DNA of 6,033 bases from JABMPJ01 sp964345005 (GTDB taxonomy: Bacteria; Verrucomicrobiota; Kiritimatiellia; UBA8416; JABMPJ01), in assembly GCA_964345005.1 (NCBI GenBank), contig CAYFPQ010000126.1, positions 1 to 6,033 of the forward strand. Direction: 5' to 3'. The notes beneath the pieces were generated by a model that saw only the letters and a list, made by a program, of their open reading frames with translations, searched no databases and was not told the origin of the DNA. Made by a program: the position numbers and the translations under genes. Below are positions 1-5,217 of this stretch, piece after piece; the first letter of the stretch is position 1; every line of letters begins with the position of its first letter.

Positions 1-158
1 CCTCGCAAGTAAAGCCAAGCTTATGCCTGGCGCACCCTCGTCCCGATCTTCGTCGATCTGCGCACATCAATGACTCAACATACACGGAACACCACGCAAA
101 ACACACACGAAATTATTTTCTCAGCCACTTCTCGGAAACCCCCATAAACATTGACTTT

Positions 159-206
159 CCTGAAAACCACATTTCAGGGGTGGCGGTTTGCTATGACCTC
201 TGAAAT
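159..206. repeat. Three-part inverted-repeat cluster (CCTGAAA / TTTCAGG / CTCTGAAA)
   Basis: CCTGAAA at 159-165 is the exact reverse complement of TTTCAGG at 172-178, with six bases between. The middle element also belongs to a longer inverted repeat: 171-181 (ATTTCAGGGGT) pairs with 196-206 (ACCTCTGAAAT) over 11 positions, with one G-U wobble on the plus strand and one A-C mismatch on the minus strand, around a 14-base loop. The middle arm can therefore pair with either neighbour. This could be a terminator for the leftward deoR-family gene, whose stop codon lies 42 bases away. It could also be a protein-binding site, since TTTC/GAAA half-sites are common among DeoR-family operators. The sequence alone does not decide. 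Confidence 0.5.
171..206 (-). terminator. Possible weak terminator of the deoR-family gene
   Basis: Read on the minus strand, a transcript leaving the deoR-family gene meets the 11-position stem formed by 206-196 and 181-171, then the sequence GTGGTTTTC. The T run is only four bases long and starts a few bases after the stem. The stem has one A-C mismatch on this strand. This is a poor match to a classical intrinsic terminator. It is listed because it is the only hairpin in the expected place. Confidence 0.25.
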
Positions 207-247
207 CGCGGGAATGACGAAGGGCGCCCCGGAACTTGCCGGAGATG

Positions 248-1021
248 CTACGTGGCAAGCATGACCTTGATGCCTTGTCTGCGCAGCTTGGCTGCGACAC
301 GCGCATCCAGGGCCGAATCAGTGATCAGACCATTCCATTTCGTGAGAGAACCGCTTCTCGCAAGTGCAGCCTTCCCTATCTTGGAAGAATCAGCCACGCA
401 ATAGACGATATCGGCCGCAGTCGCCATCGACTCGATGAGGTGGGCGACCTCGATGGCTTCGTTGTAGGCCGCTCCCTTGAGATCGACAGCATCTGCCCCC
501 ACGAAGGCCAAGTCGGCGTGTAACCCCTCCAATGCCTTCAACGGAAGCGATCCACTCAGGTCGGGCGCGTCGCGCCGCAGACGGCCGCCCAACAGGACTA
601 CATCCACCGCGTCCGAATACTGTAGCGCAGACGCGATGGGAAGCGATGTCGTTACCACGGTTAGATCACATTTGCCCTTCAGCGCTTCCGCAAGTGCAAG
701 CGTCGTTGTCCCGGAGTCGAGCATAATGGTCATCCCATCCTCTACCAGCGCTGCCGCCGCTGCCGCGATCCGCCGCTTAGCGCTTCGTCGCACGCGCTGT
801 TTTTCCAGGAACCGAAACTCAAACACAACGCCGGAGGCGGCTGTCGCCCCGCCGTGCGTCCGGATAACGCGGCCCTGAGCGGCAAGCGCATCGAGATCGC
901 GGCGGATGGTCATCTCGCTGACTCCGAATCTTACAGCCAGGTCCGCGACGGAACACTCCCGCCCCTCCCCGATCAGCTTCAGGATCACCTCCACTCGCTG
1001 TGCTGCACTCGCCGTCTTCAT
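248..1021 (-). CDS. DeoR/GlpR-family transcriptional regulator
   Basis: A 257-residue protein, the usual length for this family of sugar-metabolism repressors. Residues 8-59 form the N-terminal winged helix-turn-helix. The recognition part is visible as GVSEMTIRRDLDAL (33-46), followed by the family-typical wing ending THGGA (55-59). Residues from about 75 to 235 form the DeoR sensor domain, a phosphosugar-isomerase-like fold. Its hallmarks are DSGTTT (102-107), expected to bind the phosphate of a sugar effector, LGGRLRRD (144-151), and a later ADSSKIG near the C-terminus. An in-frame stop (TAA on the minus strand, 1033-1031) lies three codons upstream, so the ATG at 1021-1019 is the only plausible start. 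No Shine-Dalgarno sequence precedes it. The gene is divergent from the fadL-like operon and may control itself or that operon, but its natural target could equally be a sugar operon beyond the left edge. The effector cannot be predicted. Confidence 0.93.
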   Translation of the reverse strand: MKTASAAQRVEVILKLIGEGRECSVADLAVRFGVSEMTIRRDLDALAAQGRVIRTHGGATAASGVVFEFRFLEKQRVRRSAKRRIAAAAAALVEDGMTIMLDSGTTTLALAEALKGKCDLTVVTTSLPIASALQYSDAVDVVLLGGRLRRDAPDLSGSLPLKALEGLHADLAFVGADAVDLKGAAYNEAIEVAHLIESMATAADIVYCVADSSKIGKAALARSGSLTKWNGLITDSALDARVAAKLRRQGIKVMLAT

Positions 1022-1029
1022 ACAATCAC

Positions 1030-1058
1030 TTTATGATATGTGCGTTTCGAACAGTCAA
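1030..1058 (-). promoter_or_regulatory. Candidate sigma70-type promoter of the deoR-family gene
   Basis: On the minus strand, TTGACT (1058-1053) matches the -35 consensus at five of six positions. After exactly 17 bases comes CATAAA (1035-1030), which matches the -10 consensus at four of six. Transcription would then start near 1023-1024, only two or three bases before the ATG at 1021, giving an almost leaderless mRNA. That fits the lack of a Shine-Dalgarno sequence. A TTCGAA palindrome (1046-1051) lies in the spacer, where a bound repressor would block the promoter. The motif match is by eye. Confidence 0.45.
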
Positions 1059-1098
1059 TAACATTGAGATGCCACCCCACCGGAAGCCGCGCACCGTA

Positions 1099-1127
1099 TT
1101 GATTTCAGATGCCGTCAATGCTAGATT
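1099..1127 (+). promoter_or_regulatory. Candidate promoter of the fadL-like operon
   Basis: TTGATT (1099-1104) and TAGATT (1122-1127) are separated by 17 bases. Each matches its sigma70 consensus hexamer at four of six positions. TGC directly before the -10 element gives an extended -10 (TGn). Transcription would start near 1134, leaving a 5' leader of about 140 bases that contains the inverted repeat at 1180-1216. This is the best forward match seen by eye in the region, but a match of this quality can arise by chance. Confidence 0.4.
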
Positions 1128-1179
1128 GCCCCGCAGCTTCCCTTACACCGGACAGCTCAAGCAACGTGTTCAGCGTGTA

Positions 1180-1216
1180 GGAATTGCCCTGATACCGGAA
1201 ATCAGGGATTCCCTGA
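1180..1216 (+). promoter_or_regulatory. Compound inverted repeat with alternative hairpins in the fadL-like leader
   Basis: GGAAT (1180-1184) and CCCTGAT (1187-1193) pair with ATCAGGG (1201-1207) and ATTCC (1208-1212). This gives 12 base pairs with a two-base bulge (1185-1186) and a seven-base loop. The right arm also forms a second palindrome, TCAGGGA (1202-1208) with TCCCTGA (1210-1216) around one central base. The two pairings exclude each other in RNA. In DNA the layout is two CCCTGA elements in direct orientation with an inverted copy between them, as in a multi-site operator. No T run follows, so it is not a simple terminator. Its right edge lies about 58 bases before the fadL-like start. 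It may be a repressor site or a regulatory leader structure. Confidence 0.5.
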
Positions 1217-1261
1217 CTACGCAAACCCAGGAAAAGGCACCATACTGTGCTTGCCACTATG

Positions 1262-1267
1262 AGGAGG
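1262..1267 (+). promoter_or_regulatory. Strong ribosome binding site of the fadL-like gene
   Basis: AGGAGG, within GAGGAGGAG at 1261-1269, lies seven bases before the ATG at 1275. This perfect Shine-Dalgarno sequence fixes the start. A second ATG at 1270 lies too close to it and runs into a stop after two codons. Confidence 0.85.
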
Positions 1268-1274
1268 AGATGAA

Positions 1275-2507
1275 ATGACTCGAGGACCGCAGACTGCCCT
1301 TGTACTCAGCCTGATGCTGGTCGCCTCTGGCGTCCATGCCAACGGCTACAAGATTCTAGGGGTGAAAAGCACGAAGGCAAACGCCTTGGGCGAAGCCTTC
1401 GTTGCTCAAGCTGATGATCCAACCGCAGTGGCTTTCAACCCGGCTGGTCTAGCCCAGCTACGCGGAAACCAGATCACATTCCAAACCACTGTCTGTAACG
1501 CCTATACGGAGCATACCTCGCCAACGGGAGAGAAGACCGACATCGAGGACAAGTGGCAGCCGGTGCCATCCCTCTTCGCCACTTCAGACTTTGGGCGCGA
1601 CGACCTGTCTGTCGGGCTGGGGCTTTCGTTTCCGAATGGACTCTCGTCCGAATGGTCGAGAGACAGCTTCGCACGCTACGTTTCCACGTTCTCGAATTTG
1701 ATCATTGCCGACATCAACGGTGCGGTGGGGTGGCGGCTTGCCGACAACCTGCTTATCGGCGCCGGGCTGAACTACTACTCCGAAGCTGAACTGCGGAGCG
1801 AACAGGATGCCGGCGCCCTGCTGGGTGGCACACCCAATGGCATGGATGTCCGCAGCAGGCTTGAGGCGGACGGAACGGCCGTCGGCGGCAACATAGGGGC
1901 CATCTGGACAGTGACGCCGGGCCATCGCCTCGCGGCCGTGTATCACCAGGGCTACAGCATCGACTACGATGGCGACCTCTCGCTTGCGGGTACCAAGAGC
2001 GGTATCGAGACGTCCATTGATGTGCCCACGGCCGTTGTGCTGGGCTATGCGGTAGACATCACGGACGACTTGGTCGTCGAGTTCAACATCGACTGGACCG
2101 ACTGGAGCTCGATCGACGATATCGTGATCGTGTTCGACACCCCCGGCATGCCGAACGTGGTTCAAGCGCAGGGCTACAGTGACGCTATTGCATACAAGGT
2201 CGGCGCCGAGTACCAGTGCAGCGATGCCCTTGCGCTGCGTTGCGGCTACATCTTCAACGAGCAGGCCATTCCTGAAGCCAACTGGCGTCCGAGTCTGCCC
2301 GAGAGCGACACCCATTTTCTGACGGCCGGGTTCGGCTACGACTGGGATCGGCTGACAATAGAGACAGCCTTTCAACTCATCGTCTACGAAACGCGAACCA
2401 TCGACAACAACGTGGACTTCAACGAGGACATTTCGAATTCCAGCATCGATGGAACCTACCGGACAGTGGCTGGATGCGCATCGGTGTCAGCGACGTATAG
2501 ATTTTAG
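1275..2507 (+). CDS. FadL/OmpP1-family outer-membrane hydrophobic-compound transporter
   Basis: A 410-residue protein. Residues 1-22 look like a Sec signal peptide: a short basic N-terminus, a hydrophobic core around 8-18, and a likely cleavage after VHA (20-22). The mature N-terminus carries the FadL hatch-like pattern, with LGEAFVAQADDPTAV (38-52) followed directly by the conserved NPAG motif (55-58). The rest consists of alternating strands rich in aromatic and glycine residues, as expected of a beta-barrel, and ends in YRF. A terminal aromatic residue is the usual signal for the outer-membrane assembly machinery. It is a little shorter than E. coli FadL. Family members carry long-chain fatty acids or other hydrophobic molecules across the outer membrane by lateral diffusion. 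The substrate is not readable here. The neighbouring lipid-type enzymes suggest a fatty acid or amino-lipid. A symbol is withheld because the family is broad. Confidence 0.88.
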   Translation: MTRGPQTALVLSLMLVASGVHANGYKILGVKSTKANALGEAFVAQADDPTAVAFNPAGLAQLRGNQITFQTTVCNAYTEHTSPTGEKTDIEDKWQPVPSLFATSDFGRDDLSVGLGLSFPNGLSSEWSRDSFARYVSTFSNLIIADINGAVGWRLADNLLIGAGLNYYSEAELRSEQDAGALLGGTPNGMDVRSRLEADGTAVGGNIGAIWTVTPGHRLAAVYHQGYSIDYDGDLSLAGTKSGIETSIDVPTAVVLGYAVDITDDLVVEFNIDWTDWSSIDDIVIVFDTPGMPNVVQAQGYSDAIAYKVGAEYQCSDALALRCGYIFNEQAIPEANWRPSLPESDTHFLTAGFGYDWDRLTIETAFQLIVYETRTIDNNVDFNEDISNSSIDGTYRTVAGCASVSATYRF

Positions 2508-2564
2508 GAAGGCAGACGGGTTGACGATTGCTTCGACCGGAACAATCAGCAGTTAAAGGGAATC

Positions 2565-2568
2565 AGGA
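2565..2568 (+). promoter_or_regulatory. Ribosome binding site deciding the start of the oxoamine synthase gene
   Basis: AGGA lies four bases before the ATG at 2573. The frame is also open upstream to a TTG at 2528, but that codon has only a purine-rich stretch 15 bases away. The extra 15 residues it would add resemble nothing in the family, so the ATG is preferred. Confidence 0.55.
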
Positions 2569-2572
2569 TCTC

Positions 2573-3877
2573 ATGACATCGCCGCGCGTCAACTCCGACG
2601 ATTTCACGCTGGCAGACTTCACGGACTGCGACTCCAAAGACATCTTCTCCAAAGCGGAACGTTTCAATGCGTTCCTATCCGACTGGAAAGGCAAAGGGAC
2701 GTATGTATTTCATCGTCTACTGACCTCGTCTTGCGCCAACACCGCCCTACTGCGCGATCGTGCAACCCACGAGGATCGGGACGTGGTGGTCCTGGCTTCG
2801 AACAACTATCTGGGCCTCGGGACACGCCCCGAAGTGATCGAGGCAGCACGCGTAGCGACGGCCAAGTACGGCACGGGCATGTGCGGCTCGCGGTTCCTCA
2901 GTGGGACGTACGACCTTGTCGAAGAACTGGAAGCCAGGCTGGCTCGTTTCGAGAACAAGGAAGCCGCCCTGGTGTTCACAACGGGGTACCAAGCCAATGT
3001 GGGCGCCATCTCTGCGCTGCTCCGGCCCAAGGACGTCGCCTTCATCGACAGGCTCTGCCACGCGAGCATAGTCGATGGCTGTCGCCTGTCCGGATGCACG
3101 ATGCGTTCGTTCAAACACAACGATCTGGCAAGCTTGGAACAACTGCTCAAGAAGTCGAAGGACAAGTACCGTGGCGGTTTGATAATTGTCGATGGCGTAT
3201 TCAGCATGGACGGCGACACGGCGCCGTTGCCCGGCATTGTTGACTTGGCAGAACAGTACGGCGTGCGCGTTCTTGCTGATGAAGCACACGGTACCGGCGT
3301 GCTGGGAACACATGGTGGGGGCGCGGTCGATCACTTCGGTGTCCGCGACCGGGTTGACATTATCCTCGGCACCTTCAGCAAGACCTTTGCATCCACCGGG
3401 GGTTTCATTGCGGGCCGCCGGGATGTGATTGAGTACGTCAGGCAATACGCACGCTCCTATGTCTTCACGGCCAGTCCCGCACCCGCCAACACTGCTGCCG
3501 TGCTAGCCGGCCTTGACATCATCGAGCGTGAGCCCGAGTTGCGCGACCAGCTCTGGGAGAACATCCACTACTTTCACACTGAACTCAAAGGCCTCGGCTT
3601 CCACGTGTTTCCCGACCCTCCCGAGTCGGCGATCATGACCGTGGTGGTTGGGCCGGACATCACGGTCCGTCAGATGGGTACCGACCTCTACAACGAGGGC
3701 GTCTTCGCCAATATCGTCTTCTACCCCGCTGTTCCGCCAAACAAGGGAACGCTACGTATCAGCCTTTCCGCCTGTCACACGCGTGGCGATCTGGACAGGG
3801 CGCTCGACGTGCTGGGCAGAGTCGGGAAGAGATACGGATTGCGCGATAAGGAGTTCACGCTATGCGCGTCCGACTGA
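2573..3877 (+). CDS. Alpha-oxoamine synthase, serine palmitoyltransferase-like (PLP-dependent)
   Basis: A 434-residue fold-type I PLP enzyme. The family (serine palmitoyltransferase, 8-amino-7-oxononanoate synthase, 2-amino-3-ketobutyrate CoA ligase, 5-aminolevulinate synthase) condenses an acyl thioester with an amino acid, usually releasing CO2. Visible hallmarks: NNYLGL (77-82); GSRFLSGT (105-112); H163, in CHAS, expected to stack on the PLP ring; DEAHGTG (236-242), whose Asp contacts the pyridine nitrogen; and GTFSKTFASTGGF, whose K270 should form the Schiff base. The stretch of about 45 residues before the core, with a GxYxFxR-like pattern, and the C-terminal EGVFANIVFYPAVPP resemble the serine-palmitoyltransferase-like branch more than BioF or Kbl. 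That is judged from memory of the family. Cysteate-using enzymes of sulfonolipid synthesis are also close relatives. No biotin or threonine-degradation gene lies nearby, which favours a lipid role. The end overlaps the next gene by 16 bases. Confidence 0.87.
   Translation: MTSPRVNSDDFTLADFTDCDSKDIFSKAERFNAFLSDWKGKGTYVFHRLLTSSCANTALLRDRATHEDRDVVVLASNNYLGLGTRPEVIEAARVATAKYGTGMCGSRFLSGTYDLVEELEARLARFENKEAALVFTTGYQANVGAISALLRPKDVAFIDRLCHASIVDGCRLSGCTMRSFKHNDLASLEQLLKKSKDKYRGGLIIVDGVFSMDGDTAPLPGIVDLAEQYGVRVLADEAHGTGVLGTHGGGAVDHFGVRDRVDIILGTFSKTFASTGGFIAGRRDVIEYVRQYARSYVFTASPAPANTAAVLAGLDIIEREPELRDQLWENIHYFHTELKGLGFHVFPDPPESAIMTVVVGPDITVRQMGTDLYNEGVFANIVFYPAVPPNKGTLRISLSACHTRGDLDRALDVLGRVGKRYGLRDKEFTLCASD
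3848..3853 (+). promoter_or_regulatory. Ribosome binding site of the radical SAM gene, inside the preceding gene
   Basis: AAGGAG lies eight bases before the ATG at 3862 and within the last codons of the oxoamine synthase gene. Its strength and spacing support the overlapping start. Confidence 0.8.
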
Positions 3878-5217
3878 TCCAGCCGGCACAACTCACCGGA
3901 GACGGACGACCTCAGAAGTTCAAGCAGTTGTTTCTTCCCAGTTTGGCGCTTCCTACAGTCGCAGGACTGACTCCGCCGGGCATTGATGTCGGGATCACGA
4001 CGGAATATGTAGAAGACGTTGACTTCGATGAAGACGTAGATCTGGTTGGGGTCACATCCTTGACCTGCCAGGCCACAAGAGCTTATCAAATCGCGGACGA
4101 GTTCCGGCGCAGGGGTAAGAAGACGATTCTCGGGGGAATCCATGGGAGCGCCTGTACTGAAGAAGCGTTGGCGCACTTCGATTCCGTACTACTGGGGGAA
4201 GCGGAACCGCTGTGGGAACAAGTGCTCGATGATGCGGGTAAAGATCGCCTGCAAAAGATCTACAAGTCCGACGACCCACCGGAGCTAGAGCGGTTGACCG
4301 TCCCCAGGTACGACCTGCTGGACTACGCCCATTACGTTGTTCCGCCATTTGCACGCACGCCGTTGCTGCCGATTCAGACAACCCGCGGGTGCCCCTATCG
4401 CTGCGATTTCTGTTCTGTCACCGAGTTCTGGGGACCAAAGATCAGAAACAAGCCGGTTGCCAACGTACTGGCGGAGATTGAAGCACTCGAGCCTTCCCGC
4501 ATCTTCTTCTCAGACGACAATATCGCGGCCAATCCACGCTACGCAAAGGAGCTGTTCGCCGCGCTCAAACCGCTGAAACTCCGCTGGGCGTGCCAGATGA
4601 GCACAAGCATTCTGAAGGACCCCGAGTTGATCGAGCTGGCAGGTGAAGCCGGCTGCCATGAGACATTGCTGGGCATCGAATCGCTCAGTGAAGAGAGCTT
4701 GAACGGGATCAATAAGTCATTCAACAAGGTGGCTGACTACGAAGCCCTTTTCACGCGACTCAGAAAAGCCGGAATCCTCGCCCAAGCCTCGGTGATCTTC
4801 GGTCTCGATGGCGACACACCCGATTCCCTGCGCCGGATGATTGACCAGCTCATGCAGTGGGACGTGAACTACATCTACATTGCAACGCTCACCCCATTTC
4901 CCGGCACCCGCCTCTACGACCGGCTGAAGCGGGAGGGCCGTCTTTTCAAGAAGCCCTGGCACGCTTGCGACATGACCCAGGCCATCTTCGACCCGAAGAG
5001 CATAACCTCGGATGAGCTGGAATCGCTCGTGTGGGAAATGTATGAGCGATGCTATTCCGTCAGAGGCATTCTTGAACGCACTTGGCGTTTCAGAGAAGAA
5101 TATGTCCGTTTCTTCCCACGCGATAATGCAATCGAAGAGACCTTCTTTCAGTTTCACATGCGCAGTTCCATCCTCAAACGCTGTCATCCGTTCTCCCTCG
5201 GCCTGGAGAAAAAATGA
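3862..5217 (+). CDS. Radical SAM protein with N-terminal B12-binding-like domain
   Basis: A 451-residue protein. Residues 1 to about 130 resemble the Rossmann-type cobalamin-binding domain of class B radical SAM enzymes, with VGVTSLTCQATRAYQIA and LGGIHGSACTEEA. The classical DxHxxG cobalt-ligand motif is absent, so B12 binding is not proven. The radical SAM core follows. C177, C181 and C184 form the CxxxCxxC motif (CPYRCDFC) that holds the 4Fe-4S cluster used to cleave S-adenosylmethionine. Further core features are FFSDDNIAANPRYAKELF, LLGIESLSEESL, and TPFPGTRLYDRL near the end of the barrel. The C-terminal 70 or so residues fit the extension (DUF4070-like) found in this subgroup, which includes the hopanoid C-2 methylase HpnP. 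By analogy it may methylate or otherwise modify an unactivated carbon of a lipid, but the reaction is not predictable. It overlaps both neighbours and so is probably translationally coupled to them. Confidence 0.88.
   Translation: MRVRLIQPAQLTGDGRPQKFKQLFLPSLALPTVAGLTPPGIDVGITTEYVEDVDFDEDVDLVGVTSLTCQATRAYQIADEFRRRGKKTILGGIHGSACTEEALAHFDSVLLGEAEPLWEQVLDDAGKDRLQKIYKSDDPPELERLTVPRYDLLDYAHYVVPPFARTPLLPIQTTRGCPYRCDFCSVTEFWGPKIRNKPVANVLAEIEALEPSRIFFSDDNIAANPRYAKELFAALKPLKLRWACQMSTSILKDPELIELAGEAGCHETLLGIESLSEESLNGINKSFNKVADYEALFTRLRKAGILAQASVIFGLDGDTPDSLRRMIDQLMQWDVNYIYIATLTPFPGTRLYDRLKREGRLFKKPWHACDMTQAIFDPKSITSDELESLVWEMYERCYSVRGILERTWRFREEYVRFFPRDNAIEETFFQFHMRSSILKRCHPFSLGLEKK

Larger units (their letters stand above)
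1..247. other. Non-coding region downstream of the deoR-family gene
   Basis: No convincing gene is seen here on either strand. The open frames that cross it are short, lack ribosome binding sites and have no recognisable protein motifs. A TAA at 10-12 closes one forward frame, but only three codons precede it, so a gene tail cannot be claimed. The stretch from about 60 to 175 is richer in A and T than the genes, as expected of intergenic DNA. The only structure found is the inverted-repeat cluster at 159-206, described separately. Confidence 0.6.
1022..1274. other. Divergent intergenic control region
   Basis: These 253 bases separate the leftward regulator from the rightward operon. They hold a candidate promoter for each direction, a compound inverted repeat at 1180-1216 and a strong ribosome binding site at 1262-1267. 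A forward open frame crosses most of the region and ends at 1278, overlapping the fadL-like start. It begins inside the regulator gene, has no ribosome binding site and shows no domain-like pattern, so it is treated as chance. Confidence 0.7.

Noticed and set aside
1..12. C-terminal tail of an upstream forward gene ending at the TAA at 10-12
   Set aside because: Only three codons are visible, so nothing can be supported.
1000..1278. Forward open frame of 92 codons spanning the divergent intergenic region and overlapping the fadL-like start
   Set aside because: It starts inside the opposite-strand regulator gene, has no ribosome binding site and no protein-like motif, and covers the likely promoters. 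A leader peptide ending at the fadL-like start cannot be fully excluded.
1584..2375. Long minus-strand open frame (263 codons) inside the fadL-like gene
   Set aside because: It lies opposite a well-supported gene with signal peptide, NPAG motif and terminal aromatic residue. Its translation shows no recognisable domain and is typical of antisense frames in GC-rich DNA.
2521..2549. Internal promoter before the oxoamine synthase gene (TTGACG at 2521-2526)
   Set aside because: No acceptable -10 hexamer occurs at 16-18 bases, so the -35-like match is probably chance.
2528..2572. Upstream TTG start for the oxoamine synthase, adding 15 residues
   Set aside because: The nearest Shine-Dalgarno-like stretch is 15 bases away and the extension does not resemble the family. 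The ATG at 2573 has AGGA just upstream.
2747..3445. Long minus-strand open frame (232 codons) inside the oxoamine synthase gene
   Set aside because: It is a shadow of a gene with all catalytic motifs intact, and no independent evidence supports it.
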